Source: Dolichospermum sp. ST_sed8 (lineage in GTDB: Bacteria; Cyanobacteriota; Cyanobacteriia; Cyanobacteriales; Nostocaceae). Taken from it: a DNA stretch of 42,381 nucleotides. Positions 15,865 to 25,077 of this stretch are shown in pieces. The notes under the pieces were generated by a model. It had not been told where the DNA came from. It did no database searches and was given only the letters and a program-made list of their open reading frames with translations. Positions within the stretch are counted from its first letter, which is position 1; each line of letters starts with the position of its first letter. Where the stretch lies: NCBI GenBank assembly GCA_028658405.1, contig JAKOGY010000012.1:1-42381 (forward strand), written 5' to 3'. The position numbers were made by a program, and so were the translations under genes.

Positions 15865-18732
15865 ATGATTAATTTTTTGGGTATTTTAATTATTTTAATT
15901 GTTTGTCCACTTTTAGGAGCAATCCCGCTAATTGGCTGGATTACTTATGCTCTGAGTGGCAAGAAATTAGCCAATGTGGGTACAGGAAATATTAGCGTGG
16001 CAGCCGCCTTTTATCATGGTGGTAAGTTGGCGGGAAGTATCTGTGTCGTCTCTGAAGCCCTCAAGGGTGTTGCCGTTGTCATAATTGCCCAATATTGTTT
16101 TCCTTTACAACCAGTCTGGGAAATTATTGCTTTAATAGCCTTGGTTATCGGTAGATATGTTGCTACTAAAGGAGCGGGAACAACCAACGTGGCTTGGGGA
16201 CTGCTGGCCCATGATCCCTTAGTAGCCGCATTTGTCAGCTTGATTGCAGCTATTGGCTTTTTAATTACTCGCTCCAAAGAAACAATTAAATTAGGGGTAT
16301 TAGTCATATTTCCCCTATTTGTCGGGATTATCCATTCCCAGGATATACCCAGAATCATGGCTGCTTTTGCTTTATCGGGGTTAATTTACTGGATTTATAA
16401 CCAAATTCCTGATGATCTTAACCTCCCAGTTGAGGAAGCAAATCCAGAATCCCAACAGGTGATGCAATATTTAAGTAATGAGGATAAGATCATTACCTTA
16501 GATGATGATTTAGATGGGGAAGTCGTAGGAGCTAAAGCAGCGACATTATCGCAAGTTAAACGTTGGGGCTATTCAGTTCCTAAAGGTTGGGTACTAGGCC
16601 CTGATGATGATCCTAACTATTTAATTGATTTTCTGCAACCGTCGTCGCTTTCACCTTTAGTGGTACGTTCTTCGGCAATTGGGGAAGACTCGCAACAGGC
16701 ATCAGCCGCGGGACAATATGAAACAATTTTAAATGTTACCAGTAAGGCAGAACTAAGGCAAGCGATCGCTCAAGTCCAAGCCTCCTATAATCACCCCAGT
16801 GCCGTCGAATATCGCCGTCGGAGCAGTTCAGAAGAGGCGGCTATGGGGGTACTCATTCAACCACAAGTGCAAAGTGTATTTTCGGGGGTAGCTTTTAGCC
16901 GAGATCCTATTTCTCAACAAGGTGAGGCTGTAGTTATAGAAGCTGTATCTGGTAGTCCCTCTCAAATTGTGTCGGGAAAAGTGACACCAGAACAATATCG
17001 AGTCGTGGTTGCTGATAATGAAAAATTATCTTGTCTGCAATTTGAAGGTAGTGGTAAAGTTTCCGAAGCATTAATTAAGCAAGTTGCATACCTAGCCCGG
17101 CGCTTGGAAAAACGTTATTTAGGTGTTCCCCAAGATATTGAATGGAGTTATGATGGTCAGAACCTGTGGGTATTACAAGCAAGACCCATCACTACGCTTT
17201 TACCCTTATGGACAAGAAAAATCGCGGCTGAGGTGATTCCGGGAGTTATTCACCCCTTAACTTGGTCTATTAATTCTCCTTTAACTTGTGGTATGTGGGG
17301 AGAAATTTTTAGTATAGTTTTAGGCGAACGCGCTAAGGGCTTAGATTTTACCAAAACAGCAACACTGCATTATTCTAGAGCCTACTTTAATGCTTCCTTA
17401 TTAGGAGAAATCTTTTTGGGCATGGGTTTACCCCCAGAAAGTCTGGAATTTCTGACTAGAGGTGCAAGTATGAGTAAACCGCCAATTGATTCCACTTTGG
17501 CTAATTTACCAGGACTGACAAAGTTACTCAAGCGGGAACTTGATTTAGACAAAGATTTTAAATCGGATTATCGTCAAGTTTTTATCCCTGGATTAACCGA
17601 ATTATCAAATGTGGTGATTGCAGAATTATCTCTAGATCAGTTATTAACTAGAATAGATTTAATTCTCAAATTATTACACCGGGGTACTTATTATAGTATT
17701 TTAGCGCCTTTGAGTGCAGCTATCCGCCAAGCGGTTTTGGGGGCAAAGGAAGAACAAATTGATAATAGTGTAACCCCAGAAGTAGCATCATTAAGAGCTA
17801 TGCGTGTTTTAGCGGAGGATGCTAAACAAATCTTAATAGCTGGTAATTATGAGTTTAAACCAGAACAAGTATTTGCACAATTGGCAGAAACGACCCAAGG
17901 GCAAAGAATTTTATCTGAAATTGATGAATTAATCGAGGATTATGGCTATTTAAGTGAGGTAGGTACAGATATTTCTGTTCCCACTTGGCGAGAAAATCCC
18001 CAAATAGTTAGACAATTATTTGTGCAGTTGCTACAAGCTCCTGAAGTGCTAAATTTAGATGATGCTCGGACTGAACAGGCAAATTTAGTCCAAAAACGCG
18101 TTGATCTTAAAGGTAGGGTAACGGAAGTTTATTCCCGCTTGTTAGCTGAATTACGCTGGACATTTCTAGCTTTAGAACAGATTTGGCTTCAATCTAGAGT
18201 GTTAGGGGAACAGGGAGATATTTTCTTTCTCAAGCTAGATGAAATTCGCAATTTAATCATTAATTCAGATATGGCTTTTAGGAATAGCTTATTGGAATTA
18301 GTTACCAACAGGCGATCGCAATTTCTCCAAGATAGCCAAATTATCCAAATTCCTGCCGTTGTTTACGGTTATAACCCTCCTCACCCCATTGCTCCTGTAA
18401 TTGATCCATCTGATAACATTTTATTAGGTATTCCTGCCAGTCAAGGACAAATTCAAGGACGGGTGAAAATAGTCAGAACTTTGCAAGAAGCCCATGATAT
18501 TGATAAAAATACTATCCTTGTCGTCCCTTACACAGATTCCGGTTGGGCACCTATTCTAGTACAAGCTGGGGGGTTAATTGCTGAAGTTGGTGGTAAACTT
18601 TCCCACGGGGCAATTATCGCCCGTGAATATGGTATTCCTGCTGTTATGGATGTGCGTGGTGCTACATACCTGTTGCAAGATGGTCAGCAAGTTATCATTG
18701 ATGGATATAAGGGGACGGTGGAAATACGGTAG
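15865..18732 (+). CDS. Fusion of a PlsY-like glycerol-3-phosphate acyltransferase domain to a PEP-synthase/rifampicin-phosphotransferase-like enzyme
   Basis: Residues 1 to about 190 are a multi-helix PlsY-like membrane domain: NVGTGNISVAAAFYHGGKLAG corresponds to the glycine-rich PlsY loop and TKGAGTTNVAWG to a second loop. Residues about 215-450 are an ATP-grasp pyruvate/phosphate-dikinase N-domain (GAKAATLSQVKRWG, VRSSAIGEDSQQASAAGQ, QDIEWSYDG, VLQARPITTL). A helical substrate domain spans about 455-840. The C-terminal phosphohistidine domain has GGKLSHGAIIARE, with H914 the phosphoryl carrier, and REYGIPAVMDV. The order ATP-grasp, middle, His is that of PEP synthase and rifampicin phosphotransferase. 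Catalytic motifs look intact. The substrate is unknown. The 955-residue frame has no break, so the fusion is real unless misassembled. Confidence 0.85.
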   Translation: MINFLGILIILIVCPLLGAIPLIGWITYALSGKKLANVGTGNISVAAAFYHGGKLAGSICVVSEALKGVAVVIIAQYCFPLQPVWEIIALIALVIGRYVATKGAGTTNVAWGLLAHDPLVAAFVSLIAAIGFLITRSKETIKLGVLVIFPLFVGIIHSQDIPRIMAAFALSGLIYWIYNQIPDDLNLPVEEANPESQQVMQYLSNEDKIITLDDDLDGEVVGAKAATLSQVKRWGYSVPKGWVLGPDDDPNYLIDFLQPSSLSPLVVRSSAIGEDSQQASAAGQYETILNVTSKAELRQAIAQVQASYNHPSAVEYRRRSSSEEAAMGVLIQPQVQSVFSGVAFSRDPISQQGEAVVIEAVSGSPSQIVSGKVTPEQYRVVVADNEKLSCLQFEGSGKVSEALIKQVAYLARRLEKRYLGVPQDIEWSYDGQNLWVLQARPITTLLPLWTRKIAAEVIPGVIHPLTWSINSPLTCGMWGEIFSIVLGERAKGLDFTKTATLHYSRAYFNASLLGEIFLGMGLPPESLEFLTRGASMSKPPIDSTLANLPGLTKLLKRELDLDKDFKSDYRQVFIPGLTELSNVVIAELSLDQLLTRIDLILKLLHRGTYYSILAPLSAAIRQAVLGAKEEQIDNSVTPEVASLRAMRVLAEDAKQILIAGNYEFKPEQVFAQLAETTQGQRILSEIDELIEDYGYLSEVGTDISVPTWRENPQIVRQLFVQLLQAPEVLNLDDARTEQANLVQKRVDLKGRVTEVYSRLLAELRWTFLALEQIWLQSRVLGEQGDIFFLKLDEIRNLIINSDMAFRNSLLELVTNRRSQFLQDSQIIQIPAVVYGYNPPHPIAPVIDPSDNILLGIPASQGQIQGRVKIVRTLQEAHDIDKNTILVVPYTDSGWAPILVQAGGLIAEVGGKLSHGAIIAREYGIPAVMDVRGATYLLQDGQQVIIDGYKGTVEIR

Positions 18733-18757
18733 GGGCAATCCCCCTGTGGTTGCCCCT
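18731..18757 (+). terminator. Hairpin repeat overlapping the fusion gene's stop codon
   Basis: AGGGGCAA (18731-18738) pairs with TTGCCCCT (18750-18757). The first two bases belong to the TAG stop at 18730-18732. It is a GC-rich dispersed-repeat type hairpin and may end the transcript, though only 'ctt' follows rather than a T tract. Confidence 0.45.
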
Positions 18758-18773
18758 CTTGTGGAGTTAATAA

Positions 18774-18832
18774 ACCACGAAGGAGCGAAGGACACGAAGA
18801 AAGAAGGAAGAAGGAAGAAAGAAGAAAGAAGA
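18774..18832 (+). repeat. Dispersed 'aaccacgaaggagcgaaggacacgaag' repeat with heptad tail
   Basis: Plus-strand copy of the family also seen at 20388-20473 and, inverted, at 1-100, 9630-9691 and 20246-20292. It ends in a degenerate purine-rich GAAGGAA/GAAAGAA array. Confidence 0.75.
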
Positions 18833-18949
18833 ATATATAGAAGCTTCAAAAGTGAGAGAAATTAAACCCACTCTATAGAGAGATGATCGGTAACAGCATT
18901 TGTATTATGTTGGTAGATATGTCAATTTTGAATTAATCTCAATTCCATT

Positions 18950-20200
18950 GTGTTCAAAAAGAGATTATTTAACTTTTTAGGATTGGTAATCACAATAGCG
19001 ATCGCTATTATTAGTTGTCAAAATTTGCTATTACCAAAATCATCTCCACCTATTACCGTTAAACTCAGTGGTTGGATAGGTAATCCCCTAGAACAAAAAC
19101 TTTTAAAACAGGTAATTCAAGACTTTGAAAGGCAGCATCCACAGATAAAAGTCAAGTATGAAGCGATCGCTGATCAATATATGGATGTGATTAAAACCCG
19201 CTTAGTAGGAGAAGCAGCCCCAGATGTGTTTTATTTAGATGCGCTAGAAGCCCCTTTTCTCATGGGTCAGAATGTCCTAGAACCCCTTGATAATTACATT
19301 AACCCCAAGTTTGACCTAACAGACATAGAACCCAATTTACTCAAAAGTTTTAGATACCAAAATCATATTTATGGTCTTCCTAAAGACTATTCTACCTTAG
19401 CTTTATTTTATAACAAACAAGCATTTACGAATGTTGGTTTAACTAGTCCTCCCACTACCTGGGAACAACTACGCACTTATTCAAAACAGTTAACAGGCAA
19501 ACTTAATAAATATGGCTTTGGTGAAGTTCCCGAATTAGCGCGTCAGGCATATAAAATTACAGCTTTTGGGGGAGAAATTGTAGATAAAAATGGTTATGCT
19601 ACCTTTGCTAATTATCCAGGTTTACAGGGTTTACAATTAGTAATTAACCAATATCAAAAGGATCGATCATCTGCTCAAAAATCTGATGTCGGGACAAATT
19701 CCGGGAGTGAAATGTTTGGACAAAATAAAGTAGCAATGGTAATAGAGGGTAATTGGGCAATTCCCTATCTCCAAGAAACATTCCCCAAACTAAAATTTGC
19801 GACAGCAGAGATTCCTAAAATTAATCATCAAAAAGCAACAATGGTTTTTACTGTAGCTTACGTGATGAATAAACAAGCGCCGCATAAAGCGGAAGCCTGG
19901 GAACTCATTTCCTATCTGACAGGTAAAGAAGGCATGAAGAAATGGACAGGGACAGGATTTGCATTACCAGCCCGTAAATCAGTGGCACAGCAGTTAGGTT
20001 ATGATCAAGATCCTTTGAGAGCTTCATTAGTAGCAGGAGTTGATTATGCTACGCCTTGGCAATTAGGTAAATATCCTGCCACAATTATCAACAATTTTGA
20101 TAATCAGTTTATTAGTGTTTTGCTAGGACAACAACCTTTAAAACAAGCCATGTTAAAGGCACAAAATACAGCAAATCAGCAAATTCAGGCGGATATCTAG
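18950..20200 (+). CDS. Carbohydrate ABC transporter substrate-binding lipoprotein
   Basis: This 416-residue protein has a lipoprotein signal (hydrophobic residues 8-22, lipobox Cys at C23 in IISC) followed by a cluster-B/MalE-type binding protein (ITVKLSGWIGNP, DFERQHPQIKVKYE, APDVFYLDA, YGLPKDYSTLALFYNK). It would capture a sugar or glucoside in the periplasm and pass it to the two permeases downstream. The start is GTG at 18950; the N-terminus MFKKRLFNF is typical for a signal peptide. The stop codon TAG (20198-20200) lies inside the left arm of the 129-bp inverted-repeat element, so the last residues may be shaped by that insertion. Substrate cannot be told from sequence. Confidence 0.85.
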   Translation: MFKKRLFNFLGLVITIAIAIISCQNLLLPKSSPPITVKLSGWIGNPLEQKLLKQVIQDFERQHPQIKVKYEAIADQYMDVIKTRLVGEAAPDVFYLDALEAPFLMGQNVLEPLDNYINPKFDLTDIEPNLLKSFRYQNHIYGLPKDYSTLALFYNKQAFTNVGLTSPPTTWEQLRTYSKQLTGKLNKYGFGEVPELARQAYKITAFGGEIVDKNGYATFANYPGLQGLQLVINQYQKDRSSAQKSDVGTNSGSEMFGQNKVAMVIEGNWAIPYLQETFPKLKFATAEIPKINHQKATMVFTVAYVMNKQAPHKAEAWELISYLTGKEGMKKWTGTGFALPARKSVAQQLGYDQDPLRASLVAGVDYATPWQLGKYPATIINNFDNQFISVLLGQQPLKQAMLKAQNTANQQIQADI

Positions 20201-20325
20201 TAGTCTGTCAAGAACTAATTGACGGGTTCATTTGTTGCCATTTTGATTCTTCCTTCTTCCTTCGTGTCCTTCGTGCCTTCGTGGTTCGTTTCTTATCCGT
20301 CAAAATTTATCTGACAGACTACTAG
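20197..20325. mobile_element. 129-bp MITE-like element with about 28-bp inverted ends
   Basis: The left arm 20197-20226 (ctagtagtctgtcaag...gacggg) is the imperfect inverted repeat of the right arm 20297-20325 (ccgtcaaa...gactactag). Between them lie a short CTTCTTC-type array and the 'cgtgtccttcgtgccttcgtgg' tail shared with 1-133. There is no coding capacity. It was inserted at, or recruited as, the 3' end of the binding-protein gene. Confidence 0.75.
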
Positions 20326-20342
20326 GGCTTGCTGATAGCGTA

Positions 20343-20370
20343 GTAGGGGCGTATTGCAATACGCCCCTAC
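20343..20370. repeat. Perfect 28-bp palindrome
   Basis: gtaggggcgtattg followed directly by caatacgcccctac, a perfect palindrome 18 bp after the MITE-like element. It is likely another dispersed hairpin repeat and may attenuate transcription between the binding-protein and permease genes. Confidence 0.85.
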
Positions 20371-20384
20371 AGGAATCAGGAGTT

Positions 20385-20473
20385 AATGAACCACGTTCGC
20401 GGAGCGTTCCGTCAGGGATAGGAGCGAAGGACACGAAGGAAGAAGGAAGAAGGAAGAAGGAAGAAGGAAGAGA
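20385..20473 (+). repeat. Dispersed repeat whose purine array forms the permease ribosome-binding region
   Basis: Full-length copy of the 'gaaccacgttcgcggagcg...ggagcgaaggacacgaagg' family, ending in five or so GAAGGAA heptads directly before the ATG at 20474. The array offers several AGGAAG matches to the Shine-Dalgarno at about the right spacing. Confidence 0.75.
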
Positions 20474-21361
20474 ATGTTTAGGATCAGCAGAAAAATCAAG
20501 GACAATTTTACAGGTTATTTATTTATAACTCCCAGTCTTTTAGTTTTAAGCACATTTGTAATTTTACCTATTCTCTATGCTGTATTTCTTTCCTTACACA
20601 AAGTGCAAATGTTGGGAGGTATTAACTATCGTTTTATTGGTTTGGGTAATTTTTATCGGTTGTTAACAGATGAAAGAGTAGGAATTTCTTTAAAAAATAC
20701 AGCAGAATATGTGGCAATTGTTGTTCCTATTCAAACTATTTTGGCTTTAGGTTTAGCTGTGACACTCAATTCTGGCATTCGTGGTAAAAATTGGTGGCGG
20801 ATTCTTTACTTTTTACCCACAGTCACATCTTCGGCTGTATTGACCTTGATTTTTATGTGGATTTATAATACTAATGGACTACTAAATAATTTTTTAGCCT
20901 TTCTAAAATTGCCTATTTATAATTGGTTGGGAGATCCAAATGTTGCCTTGAAAGGAATTATGATCATGAATATTTGGTCAACAGCACCGTTTTTTATGGT
21001 GATTTATTTAGCAGCTTTACAGGATATTTCTCAAACACTTTATGAAGCCGCAGAACTTGATGGGGCTAATGGTTGGCAACAGTTTATTTATATTACCTTA
21101 CCTTTATTACAACCTGTGACTTTCTTTGTGATGGCTATGGGGATAATTGGTACTTTTCAATTATTTGATCAATCTTATATATTCTCTGGGGGAACTGGTG
21201 GACCAAACAACGCTACTCTCACTTTAGTTTTGCTAATTTATCAAACCGTATTTCGGAATTTACAAATGGGATATGGGGCAGCAATTGCCTTTTTATTAGC
21301 ATCTGTAATTATCATCCTCACATTAATTCAGCGGCAATTTTTTGGAGGCTATAAAATGTGA
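20474..21361 (+). CDS. Carbohydrate ABC transporter permease (MalF/UgpA type)
   Basis: This 295-residue inner-membrane protein has about six helices. The cytoplasmic EAA loop EAAELDGANGWQQFIYITLPLL near residues 193-215 contacts the ATPase. The N-terminus (FTGYLFITPSLLVL) is typical of the first permease of sugar importers. The start ATG follows the repeat-derived purine tract. It overlaps the next permease by four bases (GTGA, 21358-21361). No ATPase gene is present; cyanobacterial sugar importers often use a shared MsmK/UgpC-like ATPase encoded elsewhere. Confidence 0.88.
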   Translation: MFRISRKIKDNFTGYLFITPSLLVLSTFVILPILYAVFLSLHKVQMLGGINYRFIGLGNFYRLLTDERVGISLKNTAEYVAIVVPIQTILALGLAVTLNSGIRGKNWWRILYFLPTVTSSAVLTLIFMWIYNTNGLLNNFLAFLKLPIYNWLGDPNVALKGIMIMNIWSTAPFFMVIYLAALQDISQTLYEAAELDGANGWQQFIYITLPLLQPVTFFVMAMGIIGTFQLFDQSYIFSGGTGGPNNATLTLVLLIYQTVFRNLQMGYGAAIAFLLASVIIILTLIQRQFFGGYKM

Positions 21362-22194
21362 CTAAAATCTTTAATCCTTTATATTTCAAAGTTATATTAT
21401 ATATTTTCCTCACAGTTTATGGAATTATTACTGTAATTCCTTTTCTCTGGGCATTTTCTGCATCATTTAAGCCTCTATCAGAGATTATTAATGGTGAGTT
21501 TAATTTTATCCCCAAACATTTTACTCTCGACAATTACAAACAAATATTTCTGCAAGAACCTCTATTTGGGCGGTGGTTTTTTAACAGTGTCATTATTGGC
21601 GTTAGTGTCACGATTTTAAATTTACTATTTAACTCAATGGCAGGTTATGCCCTAGCCAGATTACACTTTCAGGGTAAACGGTTCTGGTTTTTCCTGATTT
21701 TGGCAGTGTTAGCAGTACCAGCGCAAATTACCCTTATTCCCACATTTTTAATTTTAAAAGCGATTGGTTGGCTAAATTCATACCCAGGGATGATTGTTCC
21801 TAGTATGGTTAATGCTACTTTCATTTTTATGATGCGGCAGTTTTTCGTAAATTTCCCTAGGGAATTAGAAGAAGCTGCTCAATTGGATGGTTTAAATGCC
21901 TGGGGAATTTTTTGGTATATAGTTTTACCTTTAGCTCAACCAGCATTAGCCGCACAAGCGGTTTTTGTCTTTATGGGTAGTTGGAATAATTTTTTGTTAC
22001 CCATAGTGATTCTCTTTGACCCGGAAATGTTTACTTTACCTTTGGGACTAAATACTTTTAAAGGTCAATATATTAGCTATTGGAACTATATTATGGCGGC
22101 TTCTATGGTGTTTACCCTGCCAGGTTTAGGTATTTATGCTTTCTTTAACCGCTACTTTATCCAAAGTGTTACTTTTACAGGTGGTAAAGGTTGA
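21358..22194 (+). CDS. Carbohydrate ABC transporter permease (MalG/UgpE type)
   Basis: This 278-residue partner permease has an EAA loop EEAAQLDGLNAWGIFWYIVLPLAQP and a C-terminus of the MalG kind (FNRYFIQSVTFTGGKG). The start is GTG at 21358 overlapping the preceding stop, so it is translationally coupled. With the binding lipoprotein it forms a three-gene importer missing only its ATPase. Confidence 0.88.
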   Translation: MTKIFNPLYFKVILYIFLTVYGIITVIPFLWAFSASFKPLSEIINGEFNFIPKHFTLDNYKQIFLQEPLFGRWFFNSVIIGVSVTILNLLFNSMAGYALARLHFQGKRFWFFLILAVLAVPAQITLIPTFLILKAIGWLNSYPGMIVPSMVNATFIFMMRQFFVNFPRELEEAAQLDGLNAWGIFWYIVLPLAQPALAAQAVFVFMGSWNNFLLPIVILFDPEMFTLPLGLNTFKGQYISYWNYIMAASMVFTLPGLGIYAFFNRYFIQSVTFTGGKG

Positions 22195-22727
22195 GAAGTC
22201 AGGAGGTAGGGGCGCAGGGCCTGCGCCCATTATCTAGAAGTTTTAAAAAATGGTTATCATCCGATTCATCTATGGATGAAGATATTAATTTATAGTTAAT
22301 ATCAGAATTATCTATTTATATCCTTTTTATGTAATTAAATAAACCTAAAAGTACGGAAATTATAGTTAAAAATAATTATTATTATCAATTAAATACTATA
22401 TATTAAAAACTTTGCACAAAATGAAGCCTAAGTTATAAATTTTTACTTATGTATCCAATATAATATTCATTTAATAATTACCTTGCCAAATTGATCTATT
22501 TGTCAAAAAAACCTGTAAACTGATTTTAATTGGTTCAGAGATGGTTTTCCATCTTACCCAACGACCCGAAGTAATTAAACTTTGTTCCCATAGCGAAATT
22601 AACCTTTTTTTCCATTAAAAGGCTAATTTTTTAGTGTATTAGCAAGAAATCATTGTAATCTTGCTTTAATTTTGATATCCAAAATTTATGACTAAAAAAT
22701 AATTTTAGTAAATCTAGGAGCTATAAA
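22195..22727. promoter_or_regulatory. nrt upstream region with weak NtcA-like site
   Basis: A long AT-rich leader before nrtA. GTT-N8-TAC at 22544-22557 is one base off the NtcA consensus GTA-N8-TAC, with TAAACT about 18 bp later, closer than the usual 20-24 bp. No perfect NtcA site was found. A palindrome GGGCGCAGGGCCTGCGCCC lies at 22210-22228, just after the permease stop, and may terminate the sugar operon. nirA, usually upstream of nrtA in Anabaena, is absent. Confidence 0.35.
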
Positions 22728-24110
22728 ATGTCCGACTTTTTAAATCCAATTAATCGCCGCAAGTTTATTACTATAGCTGGAGTTTCTGCCAGTGCAGTAT
22801 TACTTAAAGGATGTTTAGGAAACCCACCAGAAACAGGTAACAGTGGTGGCAATTCTGCACAATCGGCTGGTCAAGTAGCAGCTAATATTAACCCAGAACA
22901 AAAACCAGAAACCACAAAAGTTAAGTTGGGATATATTCCCATTGTAGAATCTGCACCTTTAATTATTGCCCTAGAAAAAGGCTTATTTGCTAAACATGGG
23001 ATGACCGGTGTAGAACTTTCTAAACAAGCTTCATGGGGTTCTGCACGGGATAACGTCGAAATTGGTTCTGCTGGTGGTGGTATTGATGGTGGTCAATGGC
23101 AAATGCCTATGCCACACTTAATTACCGCAGGTTTAATCACTAAGGGGAATAAACCCATCCCCATGTATGTACTAGCCCAATTAGTTACACATGGTAATGG
23201 AATAGCGATCGCTAATAAACATTTAGGGAAAGGAATTAGCTTAAAACTGGATGCGGCTAAACCCTTATTTGCCCAACTTAAATCTTCTACACCTTTCACA
23301 GCCGCTTTTACCTTTCCCCATGTTAACCAAGATTTATGGATTCGTTACTGGTTATCAGCAAGTGGAATTGACCCAGATACAGATGTCAAATTGTTGACAG
23401 TACCTGCGGCACAAACCGTTGCTAACATGAAAACAGGCACAATGGACGCTTTCAGTACTGGCGACCCCTGGCCATTCCGTCTGGTTAATGACAAAATTGG
23501 TTTTATGGCCGCATTAACAGCCGAAATTTGGAAAAATCACCCCGAAGAATATTTTGCCATGAGAGGTGATTGGGTTGACCAAAATCCCAAAGCTACAAAA
23601 GCCTTATTAAAAGGGATTATGGAAGCCCAACGATGGTTAGATAACTTTGACAACCGCAAAGAAGCAGCGAGAATTTTAGCTGCTAAAAAATATTTTGGCT
23701 TATCTTCACCAGAAGTTTTAGCTGACCCATATCAAGGTAAATATGACATGGGTGATGGTCGGAAAATTGATGATAAATCAATGGCTGCTTATTATTGGAA
23801 AGACGAAAAAGGCAGTGTTTCTTATCCTTACCAAAGTCATGATTTATGGTTCATAACTGAAAATGTGCGCTGGGGATTCTTGCCCAAAGATTACATTACT
23901 AATGGTGCAGCCAAAGCCAAAGAATTAATCAAAAAAGTTAACCGCGAAGATATTTGGAAAGAAGCCGCTAAAGAATTAGGAATATCAGCGGCTGATATTC
24001 CTATCAGTACATCTCGTGGAGTAGAAACATTTTTTGATGGGATTAAATTTGACCCTGAGAAACCAGAAGAATATCTCAAGAGTCTGAAAATCAAAAAAGT
24101 TAGCGTTTAG
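22728..24110 (+). CDS. nrtA: Nitrate/nitrite-binding lipoprotein of the NrtABCD importer
   Basis: NrtA is the periplasmic high-affinity nitrate/nitrite-binding protein. The N-terminus has a twin-arginine motif (R10-R11 in NRRKF) and a lipobox with C29 (LLKGC), so it is probably a Tat-exported lipoprotein. The binding domain shows [20 protein letters not shown], then [10 protein letters not shown] and [13 protein letters not shown]. The last motif separates NrtA from the bicarbonate protein CmpA, which to my knowledge has an A-H-I-L-T-P-type sequence there. The C-terminus [21 protein letters not shown] is also family-typical. The 460-residue length fits. 'taggag' precedes the ATG. Confidence 0.93.
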   Translation: MSDFLNPINRRKFITIAGVSASAVLLKGCLGNPPETGNSGGNSAQSAGQVAANINPEQKPETTKVKLGYIPIVESAPLIIALEKGLFAKHGMTGVELSKQASWGSARDNVEIGSAGGGIDGGQWQMPMPHLITAGLITKGNKPIPMYVLAQLVTHGNGIAIANKHLGKGISLKLDAAKPLFAQLKSSTPFTAAFTFPHVNQDLWIRYWLSASGIDPDTDVKLLTVPAAQTVANMKTGTMDAFSTGDPWPFRLVNDKIGFMAALTAEIWKNHPEEYFAMRGDWVDQNPKATKALLKGIMEAQRWLDNFDNRKEAARILAAKKYFGLSSPEVLADPYQGKYDMGDGRKIDDKSMAAYYWKDEKGSVSYPYQSHDLWFITENVRWGFLPKDYITNGAAKAKELIKKVNREDIWKEAAKELGISAADIPISTSRGVETFFDGIKFDPEKPEEYLKSLKIKKVSV

Positions 24111-24150
24111 TTATTAGTCAGTAGTCATTAGTAAATTTGAGGAAGCATCC

Positions 24151-24987
24151 ATGACCGTAGCTCAGAAACGTTCCACAAGTCTTAAACTTGAGAATAAATT
24201 TTTATCGGGTTTGCAAAAGCAACTTCCTGAACTTATCCCTCCCTTGATTGCATTAGCTATTTTTCTAGCTATTTGGCAAGTATTTTCTTGGACTCCAGGG
24301 GCAACTTTACCAGGACCAATCCAAGTTGTTCAAGATACTTGGATCTTAATTTTATATCCCTTCTATGACAAGGGAGGCACTGATAAAGGGTTATTTTGGC
24401 AAATTTGGGCTAGTTTGCAACGGGTGGCTATTAGCTATACCTTAGCGGCAATTGTCGGTATTGCTTTGGGTGTTTTGATTGGTGTGAATAAAACCATGTC
24501 CAAAGCTTTAGATCCTCTATTTCAATTACTCAGAACAGTACCGCCTTTAGCTTGGGTTCCTATTTCTTTAGCTGCTTTAAGACAAAACGAACCAGCCGCA
24601 TTATTCGTAATTTTCATTACCGCAATTTGGCCAATTTTAATTAACACTGCGGTGGGTGTAACTCAAATTCCCGACGATTACAACAACGTTGCTAAAGTTT
24701 TACAACTTTCTAAAAAAGAATACTTTTTTAACATTCTCATTCCTTCTGCATTACCCTACATTTTCACAGGTTTAAGAATTGCCATTGGTTTGGCTTGGTT
24801 GGCGATTATTGCGGCAGAAATCGTTATGTCTGGGATTGTGGGAATTGGCTTTTTTATCTGGGATGCTTATCAAAATAACAACGTTAGTGAAGTTATTTTA
24901 GCTCTAGTTTATATCGGTGTTGTTGGTCTAATTTTAGATAAACTCATGGTGGCACTACAAAACTGGATTTTACCAGAACAAAAATAG
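24151..24987 (+). CDS. nrtB: Nitrate ABC transporter permease
   Basis: This 278-residue inner-membrane subunit has about six helices. The cytoplasmic coupling loop (PDDYNNVAKVLQLSKKEYFF) is of the NrtB/SsuC/TauC type. It forms the nitrate channel and contacts NrtC and NrtD. It follows nrtA by 40 bp, with 'gaggaagc' as ribosome site before the ATG. Confidence 0.92.
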   Translation: MTVAQKRSTSLKLENKFLSGLQKQLPELIPPLIALAIFLAIWQVFSWTPGATLPGPIQVVQDTWILILYPFYDKGGTDKGLFWQIWASLQRVAISYTLAAIVGIALGVLIGVNKTMSKALDPLFQLLRTVPPLAWVPISLAALRQNEPAALFVIFITAIWPILINTAVGVTQIPDDYNNVAKVLQLSKKEYFFNILIPSALPYIFTGLRIAIGLAWLAIIAAEIVMSGIVGIGFFIWDAYQNNNVSEVILALVYIGVVGLILDKLMVALQNWILPEQK

Positions 24988-25032
24988 TTAGTGGTCAGTG
25001 GTCAGTTGTCAGTGGCAAAGAGACAATAACTG

Positions 25033-25070
25033 ACCAATTACCAATTACCAATTACCCATTACCCATTACC
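25033..25070. repeat. STRR-type heptad array (ccaatta/cccatta)
   Basis: Tandem 7-bp units, ccaatta three times then cccatta twice, fill the nrtB-nrtC spacer up to 7 bp before the nrtC ATG. Such heptad arrays are typical of heterocystous cyanobacteria. No Shine-Dalgarno is left before nrtC. Confidence 0.8.
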
Positions 25071-25077
25071 AAATAAT

